Shown here in pieces: positions 25,627-35,012 of a DNA stretch of 64,000 nucleotides. Made by a program: the position numbers and the translations under genes. Source of the stretch: Pseudobacteriovorax antillogorgiicola (GTDB lineage: Bacteria; Bdellovibrionota_B; Oligoflexia; Oligoflexales; Oligoflexaceae); NCBI RefSeq assembly GCF_900177345.1, contig NZ_FWZT01000025.1, positions 1 to 64,000 on the forward strand, in the 5' to 3' direction. The notes under the pieces are model-generated. The model worked only from the letters and a program-made list of their open reading frames with translations, was not told the origin of the DNA and searched no databases. Within the stretch, counting starts at the first letter, position 1. Each line of letters begins with the position of its first letter.

Positions 25627-26239
25627 GATACCAGTCGCCGTTGCAATTTCTGGAGGTGGCCGGACCCTCAAAAACCTTCTAGAACAGCAACACAGCCGTG
25701 CCTACGAAGTTGCTGCTGTGATCAGCTCGTCCACCTTATGCGCAGGGAATCAAATAGCAATCGATCATAAGCTTCCACTACTCGTTTGCGACTTTTCAGC
25801 CAAAGGTCAGGAGCAAGCACAGACTCAAGTCGGTGACTTCCTGAATGAGCATCATATTGCTTGGATTGCACTCGCTGGATTTCTAAAACCATTTCCAGTT
25901 CTACAGGCTTTTGAGCGGCGAATTATTAACATTCACCCAGCCTTACTTCCTCGCTATGGTGGGAAGGGGATGTATGGGATGAATGTTCACCGCGCGGTCT
26001 TAGACGCCGGAGACTCAATTAGTGGAGCAACAATTCACTATGTGACAGAAAAATATGATGAAGGGCAGATCATATCTCAGGCCACCGTCGATGTATCCGA
26101 TGCCCAAGATGCCGAAGGCATAGCCAAGCAAGTCTTTGCTGCCGAATGTCGCCTTTACCCCTATACTTTAGACTTATTAGTGAAAGGCGAAACTCCTGAT
26201 CACCTCGTAATAGAAAGCCAGAGAAAAACCGATGACTGA
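25619..26239 (+). CDS. purN: Phosphoribosylglycinamide formyltransferase (PurN family)
   Basis: PurN uses 10-formyl-THF to formylate GAR in purine synthesis. The catalytic block INIHPALLPRYGGKGMYG and the VDAGDSISGATIHYVTEKYDEG-type stretch with catalytic Asp are intact. The N-terminal phosphate loop reads SGGGRTLKNL where E. coli has SGNGSNLQAI; this is a variant form found in several phyla. ATG 25619 overlaps the end of fmt and has GGAAGGGGG before it. Both neighbours use formyl-THF, which may explain the coupling. Confidence 0.9.
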   Translation: MSKIPVAVAISGGGRTLKNLLEQQHSRAYEVAAVISSSTLCAGNQIAIDHKLPLLVCDFSAKGQEQAQTQVGDFLNEHHIAWIALAGFLKPFPVLQAFERRIINIHPALLPRYGGKGMYGMNVHRAVLDAGDSISGATIHYVTEKYDEGQIISQATVDVSDAQDAEGIAKQVFAAECRLYPYTLDLLVKGETPDHLVIESQRKTDD

Positions 26240-26498
26240 AGCCTTAACTGCTGAAAACTTCCAAGAGAAAGTCTATCGATTCAGGGATCGACAGGCGGGA
26301 GTATCGATCATTTTCGACCCTGTCACCAAAAGCTACAGCTACAATGCTTATTGCTTAGAAACTAAGATCATGAAAGAGTTGTTTACAGTGGAGCACGACT
26401 ATCTTGACGATGCCCTAAAGCTGATCAACGATGAGTTTGGAACCTGGGAACTCGTAGACCTAGCACCGAGTGGCTGTGGGTCTTGTGCAGCTAAGTAA
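26232..26498 (+). CDS. Small conserved-looking protein with C-terminal CGSC motif
   Basis: An 88-residue soluble protein that overlaps the purN stop by eight bases and is therefore translated with it. It has an alpha/beta-looking body (VYRFRDRQAGVSIIFDPVTK, then KLINDEFGTWELVDLAP) and ends SGCGSCAAK, a CxxC pair suited to metal binding or redox. I do not recognise the family. A helper of one-carbon metabolism is a guess from position alone. Confidence 0.6.
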   Translation: MTEALTAENFQEKVYRFRDRQAGVSIIFDPVTKSYSYNAYCLETKIMKELFTVEHDYLDDALKLINDEFGTWELVDLAPSGCGSCAAK

Positions 26499-26523
26499 AA
26501 CCCACTATTCCTCCCGATCACTT

Positions 26524-27543
26524 CTAGAGCTTCGACCGATCCAGATAGTAGCCACCTAGCTTGCTATCTTGTTTTGGGTTCGCACCTTTAGGGATAAAGC
26601 TACAATTGACTCCGCCATTGACATCTTTGAGCCACCCACTAGCGACTAGGCTTTGCCCAATCGTTTTGCACTTCTTTTGCAGATCTTCAGCGTTATACTC
26701 CTTCTCAATCTCGACTCTTACTAACATCCCTGTATCGCTGCGGCTCAGAATGGTGCCTACATATGCGATGTTTGGATTGTTTGTGTCTGTTTGAACGGCT
26801 TTAACAACCTCTTCCTGAGAAAAAACTTTATCTCGCGCGCTAATAATGTCTTGGCGATAGTTATAAACAGCAAGGGTGCCCCCATCCAAAAGCTTTTGAG
26901 CGATATCAAAATAGATATAGGCAGACCTTTGGTTCTTGTCAGCGAGGTGGCGATTTCCAGCTTCTGTCCACTTCACCCAATCCTGGCCATTGTGGGACCA
27001 CTGCTGGATGTGGAAGCCAACTACTGTCAGCACTTTGTTGGGCTTGGGTGCTATTGAAAACACCAGGCGTCCAAGCTCATTTTGCGACATCAGTTGAAAG
27101 ATCACCATATACTGCTTTTGATAGCCACTGTGCGACACCAACTTCATATGGCTCGCTCTTGGGCACTCATAGAGATCCTTCTTTCGTTCTCCATCAAGAA
27201 AAGCCCAAACTCCATACACTGAGAACTGCCAGGGCTCTTGATAGCGGTGATCAAGAATTGCTTTGACCCGATCACCAAAGTCCTTTTCCACCCTCGCTCT
27301 GGGGTGAAAAAAACGGCTGAAATCTCTCCACTTCTGATTTTTTAATGCATCAAACAACTCTCCAATAAAGAGCTTCAAACCAGGGTTCTTTGGCACTTCG
27401 ATACCTGGCCCCCGAGACAAAAGGTGGCAACCATCTCCCTCAAGCCCCCTCAGTGTATCTTGATAAAATGGAGCCTTGGCCTGTAAACCTTGACTATCAA
27501 GTAATAGGACCCCTAGTAGAGCCACTAAGATAAGAGATTTCAT
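26524..27543 (-). CDS. Exported protein of unknown function
   Basis: 339 residues with a clear signal peptide (MKSLILVALLGVLLLDSQGLQA, cleavage after QAKA or near). The mature part is soluble and mixed alpha/beta with two cysteines near the start and more near the C-terminus (KKCKTIG, GVNCSFI), suggesting a periplasmic disulfide-bonded protein. No domain is recognised. It is monocistronic and convergent with the fmt-purN group. Confidence 0.6.
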   Translation of the reverse strand: MKSLILVALLGVLLLDSQGLQAKAPFYQDTLRGLEGDGCHLLSRGPGIEVPKNPGLKLFIGELFDALKNQKWRDFSRFFHPRARVEKDFGDRVKAILDHRYQEPWQFSVYGVWAFLDGERKKDLYECPRASHMKLVSHSGYQKQYMVIFQLMSQNELGRLVFSIAPKPNKVLTVVGFHIQQWSHNGQDWVKWTEAGNRHLADKNQRSAYIYFDIAQKLLDGGTLAVYNYRQDIISARDKVFSQEEVVKAVQTDTNNPNIAYVGTILSRSDTGMLVRVEIEKEYNAEDLQKKCKTIGQSLVASGWLKDVNGGVNCSFIPKGANPKQDSKLGGYYLDRSKL

Positions 27544-27636
27544 GAAGCTACCCTCGAATCCAAAATAGTTTTAGCTCATATTTTACTCCAATTAGGGAAA
27601 GACGCATAATTTTCCTAGCACCACCACCAGGTCTTC

Positions 27637-27786
27637 ATGGCACATTTTCGTGTTATAATAGAAGAAGAATTCTCACGAGGCCTTGAGTTTCAGCCTGGAA
27701 ATCAAGACCCTCTAGCCTCAGAGCTTCTATCTGGTGACCCGATCGGCCCCATATTCGGCTCAAAGCCGCGCACATCAAAAAACTGA
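27637..27786 (+). CDS. Putative 49-residue small protein upstream of the ChaN-like gene
   Basis: ATG at 27637 opens a 49-codon frame that ends 12 bases before the ChaN-like gene. The product (MAHFRVIIEEEFSRGLEF..., ending GSKPRTSKN) has balanced composition and codon use similar to the neighbours. The Shine-Dalgarno is weak (CAGG). It could be a real small protein or a leader peptide, and it is unproven. Confidence 0.38.
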   Translation: MAHFRVIIEEEFSRGLEFQPGNQDPLASELLSGDPIGPIFGSKPRTSKN

Positions 27787-27798
27787 AAGCTGTTAGGG

Positions 27799-29409
27799 AT
27801 GAGCAAACAGACTAATTTGCGACTCTATGAATTTCATAAATCGCTTTATGAGAAGGCCCTGCAAGAAGCCTCCTCACACGCGCCTTATGACGCACCATCA
27901 GTGATCAAATATTCTAAAGAATTCTACAACTCATTACCCAAAACCTACAAACGGACCGATCTCAACACTATCCTCAAGAGACTCCATGATAGCGATATCC
28001 TGCTGTTTGGAGATTTTCACACCCACCGCCAGACCCAAAAAGGGCTGATTCGAATTCTGGAAGCTTACGGAAAGATTGACCCTGAGCGTCAAATGGTGCT
28101 CGCCATGGAGATGTTTAGAGCTACCGACCAAGAATCCATCAACGCATATCTTAGGGAGCAGATATCAGAAGATGAGCTGCTAAAGCAGTGTGACTATGAC
28201 GAGCATTGGGGTTTTCCATGGGAAAACTATCGATTGGTAGTTGAGTTTGCTAGAGAAAACAGTATTCAGATCATAGGGATTAACACGGATATGGCTGGCA
28301 AAGACCGCCTGCCTAAGCGGGATCGATTCGCGGCTCATATTCTTGGTGATGTGATTCAAGGTTACCCTGAATGCCTCTGCGCCTGCCTTATTGGCGAGTA
28401 TCACCTTGCCGACAATCATTTGCCAGTATATCTCGACCAAGAAATCCGATCGGTCAGAATACTTACAAATATTGATGAATTCTATTTCACAAGGGCCAAC
28501 TATGAAGAGTATGCTTCAACGGAATACATCAATCTCAAGCCCAACATGTATTGTATACTGAACTCTCCTCCCTGGATCAAATGGCAGTCCTATAGCATGT
28601 GGGAAGAAATGAAATCTGCTCAGGAAGACTACGATCCGTCCATCCTATATACAGAAGAAGCCTTCGATATCGACTATCAGATCGTTTCTATCATGGGACA
28701 CCTAACCGAGTTTCTAGATATTTCACTGAAGGAAAGTGACCTCTCAAATTTTCATTCCTATTGCGAACTCACCTCAAAAGATTTTACTCAGCTAAGAAAT
28801 GATCGCCAGGTATCAAATTATACGAAAAGCTTAATGGAGGCCCGGCTGGCGATTGATGGAATTTTCTACATACCAGAAACACGATTCGCCCTTCTGGAGA
28901 AGCAGACTTTGAACTCAATCGCTGAGCTAGCTGGACAAATCCTGTTCTGCATTCTACATCCTCCATCTAAAGATATGACTCTAAAAGAAGCATTCACCCA
29001 TCGCGTTATTATGATCAGCGCAGGAATTCTTGCCAGCAAAACCCTTAATCCAAGACGCAAATCGCCGGATATTCATCAATTTGAATCCGACCTCAAACGC
29101 ATGCATCGTAAGAAACTGAGTGAAGGGGATCGTATCTATCGTGAGGCTTTACGATACACCATCAAGCTATACTATAGACTGCTTCTTGGGCGATCTCGGA
29201 TCGATCTGTCAATTATCAATCGAGACATGAGAAGCAGTGGGATCTACAGCCTTATGATTGGGCAACTATTGGGTATGGAAACCTATCAATCAATCATGAA
29301 CCCGAAGAAAGCCCATATCAATTTTAGCGATCTCTTTCAATTTTCCAATCAGGATATATCTATCACCAAAGTTTATCGCTCCCTTATCCGCTTCCTCTTT
29401 CAGACATAG
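27799..29409 (+). CDS. ChaN-like (haem-binding, EreA/ChaN superfamily) protein
   Basis: Residues about 60-215 match the Cofac_haem_bdg family (PF04187): DILLFGDFHTHRQTQKG, LAMEMFRATDQESINAYL, WGFPWENYRLVVEFARENSIQIIGIN and CLIGEYHLADNHLP. Known members include Campylobacter ChaN, which binds stacked haems, and erythromycin-esterase-like folds. The remaining 320 helical residues are unassigned and make the protein (536 aa) much longer than ChaN. No signal peptide is seen, so a cytosolic protein is likely. Function in iron/haem handling is inferred only from the domain. Confidence 0.75.
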   Translation: MSKQTNLRLYEFHKSLYEKALQEASSHAPYDAPSVIKYSKEFYNSLPKTYKRTDLNTILKRLHDSDILLFGDFHTHRQTQKGLIRILEAYGKIDPERQMVLAMEMFRATDQESINAYLREQISEDELLKQCDYDEHWGFPWENYRLVVEFARENSIQIIGINTDMAGKDRLPKRDRFAAHILGDVIQGYPECLCACLIGEYHLADNHLPVYLDQEIRSVRILTNIDEFYFTRANYEEYASTEYINLKPNMYCILNSPPWIKWQSYSMWEEMKSAQEDYDPSILYTEEAFDIDYQIVSIMGHLTEFLDISLKESDLSNFHSYCELTSKDFTQLRNDRQVSNYTKSLMEARLAIDGIFYIPETRFALLEKQTLNSIAELAGQILFCILHPPSKDMTLKEAFTHRVIMISAGILASKTLNPRRKSPDIHQFESDLKRMHRKKLSEGDRIYREALRYTIKLYYRLLLGRSRIDLSIINRDMRSSGIYSLMIGQLLGMETYQSIMNPKKAHINFSDLFQFSNQDISITKVYRSLIRFLFQT

Positions 29410-29422
29410 CATCCTCATTACT

Positions 29423-29872
29423 CTAAACATGATAAAGCGCCCACTTTTGAATCTCGCGGTCAAAATAGAACCATTTGATATGATCCGCCCCTTTCATACG
29501 ACATGCCTCTGTTAGGAACGTTCGAGACCTTGAAACAAGTTTAATCAAATTTTGATGGAGCGACTGCTTCATTCGAGGGCTTAACGAGCCCATGCTCCTT
29601 CCGTAGACGAGTTCGATCATTTGGTCCTTCGATAAAAAATGTTCGGATTGCTCAAAAAAGATCCGAACAAGCTGAGCTGTCTTTGGCCTATGACTCATAG
29701 GAATCATGATATCGCCGACTTTTAGGCCATGATTTTGATACTCGATAAACGGTTCACTTACATGAGAGCCTTCGCCCTTGAGTCTTATAAGGTCTTCAAA
29801 GTTTTCCCAAGACTTGACTTTTTCCATAATAATTTTAGTAGTTAACAACCATGCTTCAAAATCAACATTCAT
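29423..29872 (-). CDS. Putative winged-helix (OmpR-type) DNA-binding protein
   Basis: A 149-residue protein without receiver domain. The part LKVGDIMIPMSHRPKTAQLVRIFF...EHFLSKDQMIELVYG...SPRMKQSLHQNLIKLVSRSRTFL follows the strand-helix-turn-helix order of the OmpR/PhoB C-terminal winged helix, including the conserved pattern in which an L-x-x-x-E/D helix is followed by a recognition helix. It diverges from the exported-protein gene at 30077, with dyads in between, so it may regulate that gene and itself. The fold is inferred by eye. Confidence 0.5.
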   Translation of the reverse strand: MNVDFEAWLLTTKIIMEKVKSWENFEDLIRLKGEGSHVSEPFIEYQNHGLKVGDIMIPMSHRPKTAQLVRIFFEQSEHFLSKDQMIELVYGRSMGSLSPRMKQSLHQNLIKLVSRSRTFLTEACRMKGADHIKWFYFDREIQKWALYHV

Positions 29873-30076
29873 AGTCTAAACCTCATCTATATTGTTATCG
29901 TGCCTCTCGGCACTCTCAGACGTTAGGCGTAACATCAGCGATTCGCAAGATGCAGAACGACATAATTATTCAATGTTGAGACAGATTGAGATATGAAACT
30001 AAAGGATTCGAAAGATGTCACTGGCTAGTTCCAATTTCCTGATTTAGACATTCCACATGGAACTAAAGGGGAGTCT

Positions 30077-30544
30077 ATGAGCGTTCGGATAAACAAATTA
30101 ATGATGGTCATTTTTGTATTGGGTCTCGCTTTTCAATTGAAGGGATCGCCGGAAAACTTATTACCACGAATCTCAGGAGCTGAATTATTTTTGCAGCTTG
30201 AAATGAATGGTCTTCAAAAAGACAGTCGCACGATTGATTGGTTGTTTAACGATAGTTATTGGAATAAAAAGATGAAAGCAGTTTGGGATAAGGACTGCTA
30301 CCAAGTAAAAACATCCCGCTACCTATCAAACCTAGAGACTGTTTTTAGAAGACAAAAGTTCATGGAAGTGTTCGATATCATTAAAGACAGAATTAGACCT
30401 ATGAATGCGGAAATTTGCGAGGCTAGTCTACTAGAAGAAGGGAATAAAAATCATAGACACTATTTTGTTGTCTCAATCGATGACATGAGCAAGTCGCCTG
30501 AGTACCTCATATTCGAAACACGGTGGTCTGCACCCAAAGAATAG
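30077..30544 (+). CDS. Small exported protein of unknown function
   Basis: 155 residues; a signal peptide (INKLMMVIFVLGLAFQLKGS) leads a basic, helical mature protein with two cysteines (DKDCYQV and AEICEAS). No family is recognised. GGGGAGT precedes the ATG. Upstream are a TAGTTCC/GGAACTA dyad (30026-30065) and a 14-base direct repeat, ATGRAACTAAAGGR, at 29993 and 30057. It faces away from the winged-helix gene and converges on the chemoreceptor gene. Confidence 0.6.
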   Translation: MSVRINKLMMVIFVLGLAFQLKGSPENLLPRISGAELFLQLEMNGLQKDSRTIDWLFNDSYWNKKMKAVWDKDCYQVKTSRYLSNLETVFRRQKFMEVFDIIKDRIRPMNAEICEASLLEEGNKNHRHYFVVSIDDMSKSPEYLIFETRWSAPKE

Positions 30545-30550
30545 TAGCTG

Positions 30551-32296
30551 TTAGAAGAATAGAACGTCACCTCGATTTGCTGGATCTTCCTTATCTTCTT
30601 CCTCTTCGGTTGATGATTCTTCAGCGGCTGGTTTTTCTTCAGCCTTAGGCGCCGCTGCGGGGCTAGGAGCTGGCTCAACAGTATCATCGGGAGTATCAAA
30701 TTCAAGAACCTCACCACCTGTCGCTGACTTCTTGCTAGCTGACTCTACGGCAGGTTTTGCGGGTTCCTTAGGAGCAGTGGTTTCAGCAGGGGCTGGTTGA
30801 GCTGCCGCTGGGCTTGGAGCTGCTGGCGTAGCTGGTTCGGAACGCACGAACTCAGCGCCAGCCGCCTGTTTGAATACCTGACGATCCTCGCCCATGAGGT
30901 TGAGCTTTGAAACCATCTCTTCCGCCAAACTAGAGATTCTCTTAATGGGTACAATCGCGGCTTCGATTTCTTGCCGTGTAATATCCTGAAATTGAAGACT
31001 TAGGATAATCTGATCGATATTCTGAGCAACACTTTCCGAGGACACTACGGAAGAGTCCACTAGCTTTGAGAAAACCTCTGTGGACTCGCGCGCGGTTTCT
31101 AGTAGGGATTTCACTGCTTGATTGACACTTTGCTTCTTACTCTCTGTCTTTTGACGATTGTCAGTAAGCGACTTTGAAATGGCCTCGACAGAGTCGTTAA
31201 CCTTACCAACAATCTGGGTAATATCATTAGAGGCTTGATTGGTACGATCCGATAGTTTTCGAACTTCTTCGGCAACGACACTAAAACCTCGTCCATGCTC
31301 ACCAGCACGAGCCGCCTCAATTGCAGCATTCAATGCCAAAAGGTTTGTCTGGTCGGAAATATACTGGATATCTTCAGTAATCTTATTAATCGTTGCTGTA
31401 TTTTCTAAAATGGCTTCGATGGAGCGAGAATAGTCAAGATTCAGACGCCCATTTTCCTCAAGCATATCTGTCATATCCTGCAAGAGTTTTAGGGCTACAG
31501 AAATCACCCCAGACAGTGAGAGGCTTTCGTCGTCGTCGCCCCCACTACTACCCGAGAACTGCTTATTAATTTCATTTGATTCTTCGAGATGTTCCTGAGC
31601 TTTCTCGTAGATGTATCGAACCTTGTCACCAATCTCAATGGCCGAGGTTTCTGTATGATCAATTACAGCAGTCATTTGGTTGTGAATCTGGGGAATTAGG
31701 TCAAGAATATGCCTCAGCAGTTTCTCTTGAGCTGCAAGGTGCTCATCCCTTTCAGCTAGATGTGATTCCAACTCGCGTTTCCGTTCATTGATCGTCGAAA
31801 TTTCTACATGGGCATCCATGCCCTGCAAGGAGCCGTATTTTCGATTTGCCATCTCTTCCTTGAGTTCATTCAACGAAACCCGAAGCTGGGCCAGCTCGTT
31901 ATTTCGCTCTGTTATCTGAACTCTCAAGTTATTATTGTCAACTTCAGTTTCTTTCAACTTCGCTTCGAGCGAGGCTTTTTCTACCTCAAACTCCTTTTCA
32001 AGGCCTTGCTTGATAATGGCGATCTTTCGATCAAAATCTCCAGAGTCGCTTCGCCTCGCTTGCTCTACTTCAACCTTTAGCCTTTCGATCTCTTCGTGTG
32101 ATATTTCATCATAAGCCTCACTTGTTTTTCTCGAAATGTAGGCGCTGTAAATGAGCAATGCCCACATAAGAAAGGCTAGAAGTGGCAGTACAAAGTTTTG
32201 AAAGCTAACCAGTGGAGCCATCGCTATTACGACTGCTGGAATGGATCCCAGTCCACCTATGAAGAAAGGATCTCTCACTAGCTTATACATGAACAA
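30551..32296 (-). CDS. Methyl-accepting chemotaxis-type receptor without periplasmic sensor
   Basis: A membrane hairpin of two helices at about residues 12-50 leaves no periplasmic domain. A coiled-coil cytoplasmic rod (60-330) follows and includes the highly conserved MCP tip [39 protein letters not shown]. The protein ends with about 100 Ala/Pro/Glu-rich residues and a DVLFF end, possibly a flexible tether like the CheR/CheB pentapeptide tail, but of different sequence. The lack of a sensor suggests sensing of membrane or internal state. A well-matched sigma-28 promoter (32325-32351) lies just upstream. GAGG precedes the ATG. Confidence 0.93.
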   Translation of the reverse strand: MFMYKLVRDPFFIGGLGSIPAVVIAMAPLVSFQNFVLPLLAFLMWALLIYSAYISRKTSEAYDEISHEEIERLKVEVEQARRSDSGDFDRKIAIIKQGLEKEFEVEKASLEAKLKETEVDNNNLRVQITERNNELAQLRVSLNELKEEMANRKYGSLQGMDAHVEISTINERKRELESHLAERDEHLAAQEKLLRHILDLIPQIHNQMTAVIDHTETSAIEIGDKVRYIYEKAQEHLEESNEINKQFSGSSGGDDDESLSLSGVISVALKLLQDMTDMLEENGRLNLDYSRSIEAILENTATINKITEDIQYISDQTNLLALNAAIEAARAGEHGRGFSVVAEEVRKLSDRTNQASNDITQIVGKVNDSVEAISKSLTDNRQKTESKKQSVNQAVKSLLETARESTEVFSKLVDSSVVSSESVAQNIDQIILSLQFQDITRQEIEAAIVPIKRISSLAEEMVSKLNLMGEDRQVFKQAAGAEFVRSEPATPAAPSPAAAQPAPAETTAPKEPAKPAVESASKKSATGGEVLEFDTPDDTVEPAPSPAAAPKAEEKPAAEESSTEEEEDKEDPANRGDVLFF

Positions 32297-32324
32297 CCTC
32301 TAGTGGATTATCTGTCTCGTTTTA

Positions 32325-32351
32325 TTTTCGGCTGAGTCTTGAAGATCTTTA
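32325..32351 (-). promoter_or_regulatory. Sigma-28 (FliA) promoter of the chemoreceptor gene
   Basis: TAAAGATC-N11-GCCGAAAA on the minus strand matches TAAAGTTT-N11-GCCGATAA at 5/8 and 7/8 positions with exact spacing. The predicted start lies about 22 bases before the MCP start codon. Confidence 0.72.
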
Positions 32352-32434
32352 CCAAAAAGATGATTGTTCAGGATTGGAGCAATCTTAGTCCAAGAATAGA
32401 TCATTGATATTGAAGTCAATATTTAGACAATTTT

Positions 32435-34711
32435 CTATTCCCACAATTTTTCTAACTCGGTGCGTCTTGTATCAAGGCGACTACGGGCGTAGCGAACTTC
32501 GGGAAGTGCATCATCACCATCTTTCACTATCTTTTGCCATAGAGCACGGGCAACGGCCTTATCCCCTTGATCATAGTTCATTTCCGCAAGGGAATAGAAA
32601 AGAGCTGCTGTAACATTATTCACTGGCAGGTAGCCACGATTCAAGTACGCCTTACCCAGCATCGTAGGATCACTTTTAAATAGTTCTAACTCGAACTCCA
32701 GAACAGAATAGGCGCAGAACGTCTCATATTTCAGCATATCTTCTAGATAAGTTGCTATAAAGTCCTTCGACTTATTCTTAAATGTAGCTTCGGAGAAATG
32801 GGACCGCTCATCTCCTAGCCGCTGCAAAACGGGATAAATGATGTCGCATGCCACGCCAAAGTTCTCCTCCACCCAAGTGCTGGCAAGGTCATAGATCCAG
32901 AGGTAGTGATCTGGGCCACCGGGTGCAGAAAGTATACGGTCGATATAGAGATGAGTACCCTTAGTAAATGGAATTGTCCAATCCCGCTTTTGTAGTTGCT
33001 CACCGATTTGCTGACTTTCATTCGCCCACTTATCGTTACCATTCGGTGGAGTCACCTCGGAAAGCATCACAGCCTTGCGAATGAACTGAGCATCATTCTG
33101 GGCTTTATAGCCATCATAAAACTCTTTAGCTGGTTCTGATCGGCTCATATCAACATAAGCTTCGAATAGCGACTTCTTGTACTTGTCTGGCACCTTAGGA
33201 AAAAGAGTCCGACGACCTTGTTCAAAAAATCCTACTGCACCATAAATGTCACCAGCATCGAAATAACTTTCAATATTGCGAGCTTGGATATCTCTCACCG
33301 GCTCGACCAGACTCTTTAGGAATTCTGATCGAGGGTAACGACTATAAAAATTTCGTACTCGCTCTACAAGTTGTGGACTGCGATCATGTTGTGCATAGGA
33401 GGCCATTTCACAAGTCCAAACCAACTCTTGGGCCACAATCGGTAACGTTGTTTCTTCCTTGAGTTGATTCAGTACTTTTCGTGAGTGTTCAATATTGTTG
33501 CCTTGGTAGAAGGGTAGCTCTAGGCAAGCCTCGCGAAGCTTTGCCACATGGAGCGTTTCGTGAGCACGAAACTCGCGAATATGACGATAATAAGCGAGCT
33601 TCGCGTCTTCTATCTTGCCTAAGGCAAGATAGGAATCAGCAATACGAATGCTTGCCAAAGCTTGAAATTCAAAGGGTAAGTCCTTTACAACTTTTGTTGA
33701 GCTGAGACTCGCAAGCCCGTAATTCATCATTTTTATGGCTTCATCAAATTTCCCGAGCCAGAAAAGGCACTCCCCTCTTAGGATAAACTGCCAAGGACGA
33801 ATTTTGTCCCGTCGATGGTCCAGACGAATCGCCAAGCTATACATGTCTTCAGCAAGTTCGAAATTGTTGAGATCAAAATAGATATCACCAATCCGAGCAA
33901 AAATTAGGGCAGCTTGTTCAACATCGCGGTCCTGCCTCAAGGCAATGTCTAGCTGCTGCACAGCACTCAAGTAGTCACGATTTCTAATAAATAGCTCGGC
34001 CTTCATTCGTCTGAATTGCGTGCGATACTCCTTTCGACCTGTACGTCTCAAATAGGCAAAACCGTCATCCACAGATCCAAAAGCCGCTGCCCAGCGCTCA
34101 TAGGTAAAGTAAATCGCGGAAAGATTGTAAAAAGCTTTTGGTGCCACCTGATCGAGCACAGGATCCGGGATGTCTTTCTTAACTCCATAGGACCAAGAAA
34201 AGAATGTTGAAGCGTTCACAAACCACCCACGAACGTCTTCATGGTCATAATTATAATTATGGCTTTTCAACCTCGCCATCGCCTCAAAAAGAAACGAGTT
34301 CGCGATAAAGTAGTCGTTACGTCTGTGATAATCGTAGGATGTTCCATACCTCGCTCGGCCTCCCAACCAGGTTTTTCGTGCTTCTTCATACTCACCTTTG
34401 AGAAATAGCACTCGTCCACGATTAAGGTGCTCGATCGCACGACCGTGGCCATCCGTTCTCGGAAACTCTTTCGGGAAGTCTTTGTCATTGGGATCTATGA
34501 GTGCAATCGGAAAGTTCACCCGAGCCAGCTTGATCGGATACCGCCAGAAGATTTCTTGACTGTTATCCCGCAAGGATGCCTTTGCCGAAAAATCTCCGAC
34601 AATCATATACTGACTCAGAATTTCATCGATACTGCGGTCTTTGAGAGCCTTACCCCGGGCAAACAATAGCTCTGGAGTTAACATCAGTATGTAGAACAAG
34701 AGATACTTCAT
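32435..34711 (-). CDS. Exported TPR-repeat protein cotranscribed with flbD
   Basis: 758 residues with a signal peptide (MKYLLFYILMLTPELLFA) and helical repeats throughout. Recognisable TPR units include AIEHLNRGRVLFLKGEYEEARKTWL, FARIGDIYFDLNNFELAEDMYSLAIRLD, LRGECLFWLGKFDEAIKMMNYGL and IADSYLALGKIEDAKLAYYRHI. TPRs mediate protein contacts, here in the periplasm. Only 14 bases separate it from flbD upstream, so a link with flagellar assembly or the motor is suggested by context. No enzymatic domain is seen. Confidence 0.8.
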   Translation of the reverse strand: MKYLLFYILMLTPELLFARGKALKDRSIDEILSQYMIVGDFSAKASLRDNSQEIFWRYPIKLARVNFPIALIDPNDKDFPKEFPRTDGHGRAIEHLNRGRVLFLKGEYEEARKTWLGGRARYGTSYDYHRRNDYFIANSFLFEAMARLKSHNYNYDHEDVRGWFVNASTFFSWSYGVKKDIPDPVLDQVAPKAFYNLSAIYFTYERWAAAFGSVDDGFAYLRRTGRKEYRTQFRRMKAELFIRNRDYLSAVQQLDIALRQDRDVEQAALIFARIGDIYFDLNNFELAEDMYSLAIRLDHRRDKIRPWQFILRGECLFWLGKFDEAIKMMNYGLASLSSTKVVKDLPFEFQALASIRIADSYLALGKIEDAKLAYYRHIREFRAHETLHVAKLREACLELPFYQGNNIEHSRKVLNQLKEETTLPIVAQELVWTCEMASYAQHDRSPQLVERVRNFYSRYPRSEFLKSLVEPVRDIQARNIESYFDAGDIYGAVGFFEQGRRTLFPKVPDKYKKSLFEAYVDMSRSEPAKEFYDGYKAQNDAQFIRKAVMLSEVTPPNGNDKWANESQQIGEQLQKRDWTIPFTKGTHLYIDRILSAPGGPDHYLWIYDLASTWVEENFGVACDIIYPVLQRLGDERSHFSEATFKNKSKDFIATYLEDMLKYETFCAYSVLEFELELFKSDPTMLGKAYLNRGYLPVNNVTAALFYSLAEMNYDQGDKAVARALWQKIVKDGDDALPEVRYARSRLDTRRTELEKLWE

Positions 34712-34725
34712 TATTACTCAGCGCC

Positions 34726-34920
34726 CTAAGGAGCCGGGCCACTAAGAACCTGACTCTGATGATGGATAATCGCCTTTTCGATCTCTTGTAGAGACTCTTT
34801 AACCATCACGGAATCGCCGTTTATAAAAAAAATTAGGGTATCAGGTACCGATTCTAAGTACTTAACCGTTTCAAGGTTGAGCAGAATTTTGTTGTCGTCG
34901 AGCTTGGTGAGTATGATCAT
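34726..34920 (-). CDS. flbD: FlbD-family small flagellar protein
   Basis: 64 residues that match the FlbD family (PF06289): MIILTKLDDNKILLNLETVKYLE, then the core PDTLIFFINGDSVMVKESLQEI. FlbD proteins occur in flagellar operons of Gram-positives, spirochetes and others; their biochemical role is unknown. This is not the Caulobacter sigma-54 regulator of the same name. Here it leads a two-gene unit with an exported TPR protein rather than sitting beside motAB. Confidence 0.88.
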   Translation of the reverse strand: MIILTKLDDNKILLNLETVKYLESVPDTLIFFINGDSVMVKESLQEIEKAIIHHQSQVLSGPAP

Positions 34921-34943
34921 AAGGCCCCTAGAATCATATGGTC

Positions 34944-34974
34944 AGGCACCATTTACTATGATACTTAGGTGCCT
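34944..34974. promoter_or_regulatory. Inverted repeat AGGCACC-N17-GGTGCCT in the flbD/prfB divergent region
   Basis: A perfect 7-bp dyad with a 17-base centre overlaps the -10 and spacer of the flbD promoter (34958-34987). A regulator binding here would block flbD and might affect prfB transcription too. The binding protein is not known. Confidence 0.42.
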
Positions 34975-34987
34975 AATTTAGTGTCAA
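34958..34987 (-). promoter_or_regulatory. Sigma-70-type promoter of flbD-TPR
   Basis: On the minus strand TTGACA and TATCAT are separated by 18 bases. Initiation near 34951 gives a leader of about 30 bases before the flbD ATG. Confidence 0.6.
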
Positions 34988-35012
34988 CTCAACACAGCGA
35001 AAGAGGTAATGC

